Below, piece by piece: positions 1-7,703 of a stretch of DNA of 64,000 nt (the first letter of the stretch is position 1; each line of letters opens with the position of its first letter). The translations under genes and the position numbers were made by a program. The notes under the pieces were generated by a model. That model did not search any database and had not been told where the DNA came from. It saw only the letters and a list, made by a program, of their open reading frames with translations. This stretch comes from an uncultured Alloprevotella sp. (GTDB taxonomy: Bacteria; Bacteroidota; Bacteroidia; Bacteroidales; Bacteroidaceae): positions 62,001 through 126,000 of the forward strand of contig CALUOQ010000003.1 of NCBI GenBank assembly GCA_944322325.1. The letters are read 5' to 3'.

Positions 1-62
1 ATCGTTTCATGTCGTCGGGCCGCCGGTCCGCCGTATGTCCGGCCGGAAAAGCCGGCGCAAAG

Positions 63-1163
63 TTACGCTTTTCTTTCCGAACGGCCTACGCCGGTCCCGG
101 CCGGCGGAAACAGGCGCCGGGACAGCGGGCGCCAGCAACGGAGGCGCAGCTGGTCCAGGGCGACGGCTGCGGCGAACACGCCCAGCAGGAACAGCGCGAG
201 GAGAAGCAGGCACAAGGGGCCCGAAAAACTTTGATAGACTTGGCGGACGACCTGTTGGAAGCAGGGCTCGACGTAGGGGTGGAGGTGGAGCAGGTAGACG
301 GCAAAAGCGGACATGGCGACGCGGTTGACCGCCGGGCTGGTGAAGCGCAGCCGCGCAAAGCCCAGGACCAGGAACAGGGCGCAGGCCACGACGTGGGGCG
401 CCAGGTAGGAGAGGTTGTGCTGCCGCCACCAGAAGTAGACGTCGCCCGGGGCAAGGCGGAGCAGCCACAGCTCGGCCGTGGCCGGGAGAACGACGAGCAG
501 GGTGGCCGCCAGGAAAGCGTGGCGGGCACGGAGGTGACGCCAGGCGGGGACGTAGAGGTGTACGTAGCGCGCCAGGAGGTACAGCCCGACGAAGGCGAGG
601 GGCGAGTAGCCGTCGTGGAACAGGCCCGCGGCGCCGTCAAGCATCCAGCCGCCGACGAAAAGCAAAGCGTAGTAGACCGCGAGGAAACGACCCAACCGCC
701 GACGGCTGCTTTGCGCCACGAAGGCGTTGAGCGCAGGGGCAAGGAGATAAAGGAGCAGGTAGGCCGGGACGAACCAGAAACGGTTCATGTTGAGCACGGA
801 CAGGAGGACGCCCCACACGTCGCCGTCGGCATGGCCGTCGACGCCGAGCAACGCAAGGAACAGCAGCAGTCCGAAAAAGTAGTACTGGAACAGAAGCGAC
901 GCGACGCCCCGGGCGCGGGCGCGGATGCCGAACCAGCCGGACAGGAGTACGAACACGTTGACACAGACGAGCGCGCCCTGTTCGACAAGCAGGCGCGTGG
1001 CGGTCGGGACGGGCTGACTGTGAAACTCAGCTGGCTCGTAGGCGCCCAGAGTGTGGTAGTCGGCATGAAGCACCAGCACGAGCAGCATGGCCACGATGCG
1101 GAGCAGCTCGAGGTTCGACTGGCGCGGAGCGCGCGACGGGGCGGAAAACAGCAGTGCGGGCAT
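63..1163 (-). CDS. Acyltransferase 3 family membrane protein
   Basis: Integral membrane O-acyltransferase of the OafA/YrhL (acyltransferase_3) type, 366 aa. Near the N-terminus it has the family signature NLELLRIVAMLLVLVLHAD, with the histidine thought to take part in acyl transfer, followed by about ten hydrophobic segments. The open frame extends to 1184, but a -7 promoter element on the minus strand lies at 1182-1189, so I chose the internal ATG at 1163 (start MPALLFSAP). It probably acetylates a cell-surface glycan. The exopolysaccharide locus at 3766-10936 is nearby but not in the same operon. The substrate is not shown by the sequence. Confidence 0.85.
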   Translation of the reverse strand: MPALLFSAPSRAPRQSNLELLRIVAMLLVLVLHADYHTLGAYEPAEFHSQPVPTATRLLVEQGALVCVNVFVLLSGWFGIRARARGVASLLFQYYFFGLLLFLALLGVDGHADGDVWGVLLSVLNMNRFWFVPAYLLLYLLAPALNAFVAQSSRRRLGRFLAVYYALLFVGGWMLDGAAGLFHDGYSPLAFVGLYLLARYVHLYVPAWRHLRARHAFLAATLLVVLPATAELWLLRLAPGDVYFWWRQHNLSYLAPHVVACALFLVLGFARLRFTSPAVNRVAMSAFAVYLLHLHPYVEPCFQQVVRQVYQSFSGPLCLLLLALFLLGVFAAAVALDQLRLRCWRPLSRRLFPPAGTGVGRSERKA

Positions 1164-1181
1164 ACCGGGCGGTTTTGGCGG

Positions 1182-1189
1182 CAAAGGTA
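1182..1189 (-). promoter_or_regulatory. Promoter -7 element of the acyltransferase gene
   Basis: Reads TACCTTTG on the minus strand, matching the Bacteroidetes TAnnTTTG element, 18 bases upstream of the chosen start at 1163. No clear -33 TTTG is seen. Confidence 0.5.
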
Positions 1190-1227
1190 CGCTTTTGCGC
1201 CGTTACGCCCGCGACGCTGCGGACAGA

Positions 1228-1262
1228 AAAAATCCCTGCCGACGCTGGTGGCAGGGATTTTT
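1228..1262 (-). terminator. Rho-independent terminator of the sigma/OMP operon
   Basis: Perfect 13-bp stem (1228-1240 with 1250-1262; arm core ATCCCTGCC) and a 9-base loop, ending in a T run on the minus strand. It lies 18 bases downstream of the stop of the barrel gene at 1281. The A/T tracts at both ends mean it could also work on the plus strand. Confidence 0.85.
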
Positions 1263-1280
1263 CGGACAGCGGTGAGAAAA

Positions 1281-2168
1281 TCAGTAAAAGAGCGTGACGC
1301 CCGCCGAGAGGTGGTTGAACGTCGGGCCGAAGTCGGCGTGCAGCATGTGGCAGGGCGAGTATTTCACGTAGAGGCCGATGGAGCGATACTGGAGCTGGCC
1401 CATGAAGTCGACGGTGACGCGTGAGGGATGGATGCGCTTTTGGACGTCGCGCACGGGGGTGCCGTCGAGGTCGTAGTGCGTCTTGGCCGATGCGTAGGTG
1501 TTGAGGTTCAGTATGGCGGCGAGGCTATACGAGAAGTGGCGGCTCAACTCCTGCCGGAAGCGCAGGGGAAACGTGAGACTGAAGACCTTGATGCGCGAGA
1601 AGTCGATGTCGGCACCGTCGGGGTAGGGCGCGAGCGTGAGCCGGTCGCCTTCCTTCAGGAAGCGGGTGCGGCCGGTCATGCGGTAGTTGCGCCAGCTGAT
1701 GCCGAGTCCGAGGCTGAGGTCGGCGTGGTGGCGCAGGTGCTGGCCGAAGCTGAGGAGGTCAGCAAAAATCTCGTACGAGGCGCCCATGTCGACGTGCATG
1801 GCGTCAGGCGCGCCGGGTGCGGAAACAAAACCGAAGCCCAGGCCGCCCATGGAGCAGAAGGTGCCGTGTTTCTGGCGCCACTGGCGATCGCGGCGGTCGC
1901 GTTTGGGAGTGAACGGCAGGTTGAAGTCGAGACTTGCGCTCCGTTGGCGGGTGACGACGTTGGCACCGGGGCCGAAATCCTTGGTGTAGTCGAAGCGGAA
2001 GCTGTCGTCGCCGGCCTTGCCGCGGATGGCGACGTGCAGGCTGCTGTCGGTTTCGAGCACGGTAACAGCGTTGGGAAATTCGACGTGCGTGACAGTGTCC
2101 TCGGGGACGGCGGGAGCGGCAAAGGTTGCGGCGGGGAGGAACACGAGGAGGGTCATCCATTTTTTCAT
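1281..2168 (-). CDS. Predicted outer-membrane beta-barrel protein
   Basis: 295 aa with a cleavable signal peptide (about residues 1-17, ending FAA). The body has alternating aromatic/polar segments typical of a small beta-barrel and ends in an aromatic residue (GVTLFY), as outer-membrane barrels usually do. It is the last gene of a four-gene operon headed by an ECF sigma factor, 14 bases after the upstream stop, and is followed by a strong terminator. The sequence does not say what it transports or binds. A sensor or porin role linked to the sigma factor is inference from the operon. Confidence 0.7.
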   Translation of the reverse strand: MKKWMTLLVFLPAATFAAPAVPEDTVTHVEFPNAVTVLETDSSLHVAIRGKAGDDSFRFDYTKDFGPGANVVTRQRSASLDFNLPFTPKRDRRDRQWRQKHGTFCSMGGLGFGFVSAPGAPDAMHVDMGASYEIFADLLSFGQHLRHHADLSLGLGISWRNYRMTGRTRFLKEGDRLTLAPYPDGADIDFSRIKVFSLTFPLRFRQELSRHFSYSLAAILNLNTYASAKTHYDLDGTPVRDVQKRIHPSRVTVDFMGQLQYRSIGLYVKYSPCHMLHADFGPTFNHLSAGVTLFY

Positions 2169-2182
2169 AACGGTGTGGAGTT

Positions 2183-2629
2183 TTATTTTTGGAACATTTG
2201 TTTGAGCTGGTCGGGCGTGGCGCTGCCTTCGAGGTAGACTACGGTCAGTCCGGCGGAGGCATCGCCCGCCAAGGCGTTGTTGCGGTAGAACAGGTAGCGC
2301 TGCCGGCCGTCGGCGGGAGGGAAGCGGTAAAAGCCGTAGTAGAGCCGGCCGCCGCGGACGGCGGTCTCCTTGTCGGCGGCGTGGCGGGCATCGGTGCGCA
2401 CGAGTTGCTCGATGCGGCGGGTTTCGGCGTCGGTGGCGCGCAGCGTCAGGCTGCGGAAGAGGGTGAGGTCGTAAGCCTTCAGCTGCCGCCCCTTGACGAG
2501 TACTTCGGTGGCGCCGGCGCGGTCTTTGTACCTGCCGTCGAAAAGTTGGGCAACGGCCAGCCCATTCTGGGCGCAGGCGGGCACCGTCAGCACGGCAAGC
2601 AGGGCGAGGAGGATAAGGTGGCGTTTCAT
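2183..2629 (-). CDS. DUF6108-like small exported protein
   Basis: 148 aa with a hydrophobic signal (about 1-20, LLALLAVLTVPACAQ). Cleavage could be by signal peptidase I after ACA; lipidation at the Cys is less likely because Pro sits in the lipobox. The body is basic and tyrosine-rich (for example RLYYGFYRFPPADGRQRYLF). It resembles a small Bacteroidales-only family (DUF6108 by recollection of its pattern). It lies between an anti-sigma-like protein and a barrel protein, 13 bases after the former, so it probably belongs to the envelope module controlled by the sigma factor. Function unknown. Confidence 0.65.
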   Translation of the reverse strand: MKRHLILLALLAVLTVPACAQNGLAVAQLFDGRYKDRAGATEVLVKGRQLKAYDLTLFRSLTLRATDAETRRIEQLVRTDARHAADKETAVRGGRLYYGFYRFPPADGRQRYLFYRNNALAGDASAGLTVVYLEGSATPDQLKQMFQK

Positions 2630-2642
2630 GAGGATAGGGGCG

Positions 2643-3119
2643 TTAGGACTGGGCGTCGGCAGGCGTGTCGGCGTCGAGGGTGTGGAACATGTCGTTGAGC
2701 TGTTGTTCGACCGTGGGGTCGCCGAGCTGGCGGTCTACGGCGTCGAGCGCTTCGACGGCCTGGCGCATGACGGTTTCGGTGTCGGTGACGCGATGGCCGT
2801 CGACGTAGGCCACGCAGACGTTGCGCTGCCGGTCGGCTATCCACCAGCCCGCTCCGCCGGCGGCAAGGAGGAGCAGCGCAGCGGCCGCGGCCCAATGGCG
2901 CACGCGGCGGGCAGGCCGGACGCGGGCGGGCCGGCGCAGGGTCTGACGCCCGACGGCCAGAAAGCCCATGACGGCCCGCACGTCGTCATAGCGAGGGTCG
3001 GCCCCCTCGGGCGAGCAGAGGAAGCGGCGCAGGCGGCGTTCCTCGGCTTCGGTAGTGAGCGCCTCGAAGTAGCGCTCGACGAGTTTGTCCCAATGTGAGG
3101 TTGAGCTGGATTTAGTCAT
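2643..3119 (-). CDS. Single-TM anti-sigma-like protein
   Basis: 158 aa. An N-terminal cytoplasmic part of about 70 residues is followed by one TM helix near residues 72-90 (WAAAAALLLLAAGG) and a periplasmic tail. The start at 3119 was chosen because ATGACTAA overlaps the sigma factor stop by 8 bases, giving translational coupling; the longer frame to 3143 runs deep into the sigma gene. Position directly after an ECF sigma gene plus this topology suggests an anti-sigma factor, though no ZAS zinc motif (HxxxCxxC) is visible. Alternatively it is a conserved hypothetical partner. Confidence 0.65.
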   Translation of the reverse strand: MTKSSSTSHWDKLVERYFEALTTEAEERRLRRFLCSPEGADPRYDDVRAVMGFLAVGRQTLRRPARVRPARRVRHWAAAAALLLLAAGGAGWWIADRQRNVCVAYVDGHRVTDTETVMRQAVEALDAVDRQLGDPTVEQQLNDMFHTLDADTPADAQS

Positions 3120-3615
3120 GGCTTTGTTGCTGATAACATTCACGGATGGTTTTTCGCGCCCTCGACAGTTGCATTCTCACGGCGGCCGGGCTGAGCGAGA
3201 GTTCGGCGGCGAGGGTGTCGAAGCTGGCGCCGTCGAACTCGCGGCGCCGCAGGATGTGGCGTTGGGTCGGCGTGAGGCGCGTGGAGATGAGGTTTTCGAC
3301 TTCGCGGAACAGTGCCTCGCGTTCCGCCCACTCGTCGCCGCTCGTCGCGGGGGCGTCGCGTTCGACGTTGAGCTCGACGGTGGGTGCGGCGGCCTGCCGG
3401 CGAAGGACATTGATGCTGATGTTGCGTACCGTCGTCACGGTGAGGGCTTCGGCCTCACGGGGCGAGCGGATGGTCTGGCGCCGCGGCCATAACCGGCAGA
3501 ATGCTTCCTGCAAAGCGTCGGAGGCGTCGTCCTCATTGCGGAGAAAGCGCCGCGACAGCCGCATCAGGCGGTTGCGCAGTTGGCTGAAAGTGGTCAGTAG
3601 TATTTCTTCGCTCAT
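3112..3615 (-). CDS. ECF-type RNA polymerase sigma factor
   Basis: 167 aa sigma-70 family factor of the short extracytoplasmic class. Region 2 is visible around residues 20-50 (RFLRNEDDASDALQEAFCRL) and region 4 around 100-160 (LTPTQRHILRRREFDGASF, then a helix-turn-helix ending AVRMQLSRARKTI). Residues of about 70-100 form a variable linker. It heads a four-gene operon with a membrane partner, a DUF6108-like protein and a barrel protein, and overlaps the next gene by 8 bases. Its regulon is likely envelope-related; autoregulation is possible but no -35/-10 pair for it was identified. Confidence 0.92.
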   Translation of the reverse strand: MSEEILLTTFSQLRNRLMRLSRRFLRNEDDASDALQEAFCRLWPRRQTIRSPREAEALTVTTVRNISINVLRRQAAAPTVELNVERDAPATSGDEWAEREALFREVENLISTRLTPTQRHILRRREFDGASFDTLAAELSLSPAAVRMQLSRARKTIRECYQQQSHD

Positions 3616-3765
3616 TCGGAACAGGTTTGTCGCCGACAGGTTGTCGGGTCGCTTCTATAAGGGTAAACGCGGGGCGAAGCGATTTGTAACAGCGTGGGAC
3701 CTGTTTTTTTCGGCAAAGTTGAAGAAAAAGCGCGGGCAACCGGCGTTGTTCCCATCGGGCGGGTG

Positions 3766-5064
3766 TCATTTCCCGGGACGGGACAGAAAGCCGACGGGCC
3801 GCGGACAGGTCATCGCCGTGAAGACGTAGAGCAGACCGACGGAGAATACGAGGTTAAGGCAAATGTCGAAAATGGCCGTGACGCCGAGGCCGAAGTCCGT
3901 GACGAAGCTGGTGGCGGAAATGTAGATGTACGTGGCGAAACCACCGGCAATGACGCCGCCCGGGAGGTACTTGGGCAGGCGGAAAAGCAGGAACGACGTG
4001 AGCAGGCCGCCGAGGTAGGCGAACAGAATGCCGCCCCAGCCGAAAAGGATGTAGCTGTAGATGGGCATACGGGCGTTGGGCCCCGTTTCGACGCCGGCCA
4101 TGAAAGGGCGTGTCAGCCACGTAAGCTGTACGCCGATAGAGGGGGCGAGGTCCTCGGCCGACGTCAGGCGCAAGGGACCCAGTATGCCTTGGAACAGGTA
4201 GCTGAACCAGTCGCCGATGTCGACGCCCTGGTAAATGTCGTTGGGGTAGGCGTAGAAATAGCAGTCGCCCGAACCGATGAGGCGCGCTACCATGCCGCCA
4301 ATGGTGTCCAGCGCCTCGCCGCCCTGACGGGCTATCTGGAACGACAGGATAAAGAGGGCAAGAAATGCGCCGATACCCAGATAGAGGAACATGCGGCGAT
4401 TGGTCTGTGGGGCGCGGCGCAGGTAGAAATAGGAGTAGCCGAAATAAGCATAGAGCAACATGAGGAAGGCGCTCTTGCTGCCGCCGAACACAAGGAACAC
4501 CGTGATGAGGCCCAACGCCGCATAGCAGAGCACGCGGTGCGCCTTCTGGTGGAGCAGGTGGAATACGAAGTAGATACTGAAGACGCTGAAGAAGCCGTTG
4601 AAACGCTGGAGTATGCCGAAGCCGCCCGACCCTTGGTAGACCTCGAGGCGGCTCTTGTCCATGAAAAGGGGGATGCCGAACATGGCGTAGGACAGGAGTG
4701 TCATGCCCACGTAGCAGGCGAAGCAGACGAGAAAGAAATAGGTGGAAAACCGCGCTTCGCCCTCGATGGCCACGCCGGACACCGATTCGCGCCGGCCGCC
4801 GAAGGCAACGAGCCCCAGCCAGAGCGCCGTTTCGGAACAGAGGAAGTAGACGAACATCTCGGTGGTCATTTGGTCGACCACCCAGAGAAACGGCGGAATG
4901 GCGTTGGCCAGCATCGCAAAGATGACGATGTAGCGCAACGGGTCGAACCAACTCAGCGTGTAGCGTCGGAACACGGGTACCAGACACAGCACCGAGAGGG
5001 TCAGGAACAGCGCGTACCAAGGCCAGTTGAGCGCCAGTAGGATGAGAAAGTGGTCGTAATACAT
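3766..5064 (-). CDS. wzy: O-antigen/exopolysaccharide polymerase (Wzy-like)
   Basis: 432 aa polytopic membrane protein with about 10-12 hydrophobic segments and a large loop in the second half, the layout of oligosaccharide repeat-unit polymerases. Sequence identity in this family is always low, so the call rests on topology and on its place as last gene of a locus with initiating transferase, Wza, Wzz and two glycosyltransferases. It starts 23 bases after the stop of the upstream GT2 gene. It would join lipid-linked repeat units at the periplasmic face. No Wzx flippase gene is seen in the window, so that function must be elsewhere. Confidence 0.8.
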   Translation of the reverse strand: MYYDHFLILLALNWPWYALFLTLSVLCLVPVFRRYTLSWFDPLRYIVIFAMLANAIPPFLWVVDQMTTEMFVYFLCSETALWLGLVAFGGRRESVSGVAIEGEARFSTYFFLVCFACYVGMTLLSYAMFGIPLFMDKSRLEVYQGSGGFGILQRFNGFFSVFSIYFVFHLLHQKAHRVLCYAALGLITVFLVFGGSKSAFLMLLYAYFGYSYFYLRRAPQTNRRMFLYLGIGAFLALFILSFQIARQGGEALDTIGGMVARLIGSGDCYFYAYPNDIYQGVDIGDWFSYLFQGILGPLRLTSAEDLAPSIGVQLTWLTRPFMAGVETGPNARMPIYSYILFGWGGILFAYLGGLLTSFLLFRLPKYLPGGVIAGGFATYIYISATSFVTDFGLGVTAIFDICLNLVFSVGLLYVFTAMTCPRPVGFLSRPGK

Positions 5065-5087
5065 GGGGCGGGGACTGACGAATGGGG

Positions 5088-5924
5088 TTAACGCACGAAG
5101 AGGAAACGGACGTTGCGGTGCAGGAGGGCAAACTTAACGGAATAGACGTCCATGTACAGATAGCAGAGGGCGTAGGCCAGCCAAGAGCGTTTGCGCATGG
5201 CGACAAGGAAGCCGCGGCGCATCTCGCGGAAGCGGTTGAGCTTCTTTTCGGTGGGTTCGACGGCGTCGTAGAAATCAAGCGAGTGGGACATGGTGCACGC
5301 GAGAGCCACATACTGACTGCGCAGGTGCTGGTAGGTCCACATGAAGTCGCAGTCGGTGAGGTAGAAGCGGTAGTCCTCGTCGTAGCCGGGGAAGTCGCCC
5401 TGCAAGTAGCGGGCCGAGATGACCATGCCGCTGTTGATGGCCATGGCGTGGCGGCTCGGGCAAGGACCGAGAGGGGGCTGGCTGAGGTAGCGCCCTTTGA
5501 AGAGCACCATGTGGGAGGGACTGACGAGCTGGTCGCCGGTGTAGACCAGCGGCAGGAAAAGGTCGATGGAGGGATAGGCGGCGATGCTGCGGCGGGCTTC
5601 GGCGAAAAATTCAGGGCCGAAAGCGGAGTCGTGGTCGAAGAGTATGAGGTGTTCGCCGGGTAGCAGTTCGCGGCGAATCTCGTTGTAGAGGGTGGAAAGC
5701 GCCTCGTTGCGGCCGTTGTGGCGATATTCGTAGTCGAGCCCAAGGAGCAGGCTGTCGAGTTGGGCAAGCTCGCTGTCGGAAAGCCGTTCGGGGCTGTTGT
5801 CGCGGACGACGACGCGCGTATCGTAGAGCGCCACCCTGCTTTTCGACAGGGAAAGGAGGGTCGTGGATGTATTCGGGGCCACGCGGTAAGTGACGACGAA
5901 TATCAGAAACCTTGCTTTTGCCAT
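5088..5924 (-). CDS. Glycosyltransferase family 2
   Basis: 278 aa. The N-terminus FLIFVVTYRVAPNTSTTL and the acidic LILFDHDS (a DxD-like metal/nucleotide-sugar site near residue 85) are typical of rhamnosyltransferase-like GT2 enzymes. The start at 5924 gives MAKARFLIFVV and overlaps the upstream GT2 gene by 22 bases; the open frame further upstream is out of character and inside that gene. It adds one sugar of the exopolysaccharide repeat at the inner face of the cytoplasmic membrane. Donor and linkage cannot be read from sequence. Confidence 0.85.
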   Translation of the reverse strand: MAKARFLIFVVTYRVAPNTSTTLLSLSKSRVALYDTRVVVRDNSPERLSDSELAQLDSLLLGLDYEYRHNGRNEALSTLYNEIRRELLPGEHLILFDHDSAFGPEFFAEARRSIAAYPSIDLFLPLVYTGDQLVSPSHMVLFKGRYLSQPPLGPCPSRHAMAINSGMVISARYLQGDFPGYDEDYRFYLTDCDFMWTYQHLRSQYVALACTMSHSLDFYDAVEPTEKKLNRFREMRRGFLVAMRKRSWLAYALCYLYMDVYSVKFALLHRNVRFLFVR

Positions 5925-6640
5925 CGCGATTTGAGTCCTTGGATTTTGAAGTAAAGCCATGCCTGCCAGCGGGCCCGGTTGCCGCAGTGGGAACGGATGA
6001 TGTCGAACAGTTCGCGCGCGTGGCGGCTGTCGTTGGAAACACCCCTGACGGAGTGGAACGCCACAACCAGCGGGAGCAGACGGACGTCGCATCCTTCGGC
6101 GTAGAGACTGAGGTTGAGGTCGTAGTCGGCGAATACGCGGCGGCGAAGGTCGTAGGGATGGCGGAGCAGCGTAGTGCGGCGGTAAAAACATCCCTGATGA
6201 GGAAGCGTGTTGTGCCGGCGTATGGACCGGTCCCATCGTGGCCGGACGCGGCCGTCCTCCGTTTCCACTTCGCCGCAGACCGCCGCTACGGAGTCGGGTT
6301 GCGAGGCCAAGGCCTTGATGGGGAGTGCGAGGAGACGGTCACCGGCATTCATGTTGAGCACGTAGTCGCCGTGGGCGAGGGGGAGCGCTCGGTTCATCGC
6401 GTCGTAGATGCCGGCGTCGGGCTGGCTGACCCAATGGTCGATTTGGCCGGCATACTTGCGGATAAGGTCGACGGTGCCGTCCGTGCTGCCTCCGTCCATG
6501 ACGACGTATTCGACGGCGGGCGTCTTGAGGGCGGCGACGCTTTTCAGGGTGTCCTCAATTTCGTCGACGGCATTGCGGACGACGGTGACAATCGTTACGA
6601 CCGGAGCGTCCTTGGACCCTATTGTTGCGGCATTCGGCAT
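5903..6640 (-). CDS. Glycosyltransferase family 2 (WcaA-like)
   Basis: 245 aa GT-A fold enzyme. Residues 14-60 hold the nucleotide-binding core (VTIVTVVRNAVDEIEDTLKS and VVMDGGSTDGT), and the NMNAGD around residue 97 is the metal-binding acidic motif. The QPDAGIYDAMNRAL block is characteristic of this subgroup. It sits between the chain-length gene (19-base gap) and a second GT2 gene that it overlaps by 22 bases, so it is co-translated within the exopolysaccharide operon. Confidence 0.9.
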   Translation of the reverse strand: MPNAATIGSKDAPVVTIVTVVRNAVDEIEDTLKSVAALKTPAVEYVVMDGGSTDGTVDLIRKYAGQIDHWVSQPDAGIYDAMNRALPLAHGDYVLNMNAGDRLLALPIKALASQPDSVAAVCGEVETEDGRVRPRWDRSIRRHNTLPHQGCFYRRTTLLRHPYDLRRRVFADYDLNLSLYAEGCDVRLLPLVVAFHSVRGVSNDSRHARELFDIIRSHCGNRARWQAWLYFKIQGLKSRWQKQGF

Positions 6641-6659
6641 GGAGACAGCGGCAGACGTA

Positions 6660-7688
6660 TTATTCCTGTTGCTGGAAATAGAGTTTGATTTCGGCGTAGG
6701 CGAAGTAGCAGGTGAGGACTACAGTGGTGAAGAACAGCGCGAAGAATACAAACATCGTGCGCTTAGGGCCGGCCGGCCGTATCGGGACGACGGAATCCTG
6801 AATGACGGTGAAAGCGGGCATTCGCTCCTGGAGTTTGGCTTGTGCCAGCTGTTTTTGCTGGGCAAACTGGCTATAGGTATTGTAGGCCAGCTGCATTTCG
6901 TTTTCCAGTCGCTCCGAGGTGATGCGGTAGGTGTTGAGCACGAGCTCCTGGTTGGCGTCGGCGTATTCGGCGTAGGCCTTCTGTGCGGCGAGGTATTCTG
7001 CCTTGGCTTCTTCGCAGAGCTTGGTGACGTAGTTCAGGTCTCCGCGCGCTTTTGTGGTCCGGTAGCGGATGATGTAGGCCTGGAGCTCAGCCATGATGGA
7101 GTCCGCCAGCTGGGCGGAGACCGCGGCGTCCTGTGCCTGGGTCGTAAGGGTGATCATGCCGGTCCGCTTGTTGATGGCGCATTTGAGGTTGCCCTTGACC
7201 GCTTTGACTATGGCCGTTTGTTCTTTGGTCAGGTAGTTGGGATTGATGACCGTGACCGTGTCTTTCTTGTCTTCTTTTGCAAAGGCGAAAAGTTTCCCCC
7301 ACCAAGGCTCTTTCTGGCCTTTGGTGAGGTAATCGTAGTAGGAGACCGTCGTGTGCGGGTCGGGCTTCACCTGAATGTCGAGGAGACTCAGAATGAAGGT
7401 GGTCGAGTTGAAAATGTCGGGGTAGATGTCGGGATTGATGGCATCTTCGCCGCCGAGGTTGGTGCTGATGCCGGCAAGCGAGGCCAGCGAGCTGAGGTTG
7501 CCGGGCAGCGAAATGCCACTTTCGGAGGAGAGTTCGGGAAGAATCTGTACCTGAGTCTTGTAGTATCTCGGCAGGCTGAAGATATAGACAGCGCTGACGA
7601 CGAATACCACCGCAAGGACAATGACGTATTGCTTCTTGTGCTTCCGGACAATGGCGTCGATGATGTATTTGAAGTTCAGACTTTTCAT
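6660..7688 (-). CDS. Wzz-type polysaccharide chain-length determinant
   Basis: 342 aa polysaccharide co-polymerase. It has the classic two-TM layout: first TM at about residues 21-42 (YVIVLAVVFVVSAVYIFSLP), a long periplasmic helical region with many Gln/Ala/Lys residues (about 190-290), and the Pro-rich stretch PIRPAGPKR before the second TM (about 308-332). There is no C-terminal Walker kinase domain, so it is not a fused BY-kinase. It lies 15 bases after the Wza gene and before the glycosyltransferases. It would set polymer length with the polymerase at 3766 and connect to the export channel. Confidence 0.88.
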   Translation of the reverse strand: MKSLNFKYIIDAIVRKHKKQYVIVLAVVFVVSAVYIFSLPRYYKTQVQILPELSSESGISLPGNLSSLASLAGISTNLGGEDAINPDIYPDIFNSTTFILSLLDIQVKPDPHTTVSYYDYLTKGQKEPWWGKLFAFAKEDKKDTVTVINPNYLTKEQTAIVKAVKGNLKCAINKRTGMITLTTQAQDAAVSAQLADSIMAELQAYIIRYRTTKARGDLNYVTKLCEEAKAEYLAAQKAYAEYADANQELVLNTYRITSERLENEMQLAYNTYSQFAQQKQLAQAKLQERMPAFTVIQDSVVPIRPAGPKRTMFVFFALFFTTVVLTCYFAYAEIKLYFQQQE

Positions 7689-7703
7689 CGTGCGTGGTGC
7701 GGC

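Noticed and set aside
9-1424. Long plus-strand frames opposite GC-rich genes (also at 3694-5040, 6408-8588, 12653-13924, 52093-53991)
   Set aside because: They are antisense shadows of clearly recognisable minus-strand genes, an effect of high GC and biased third positions.
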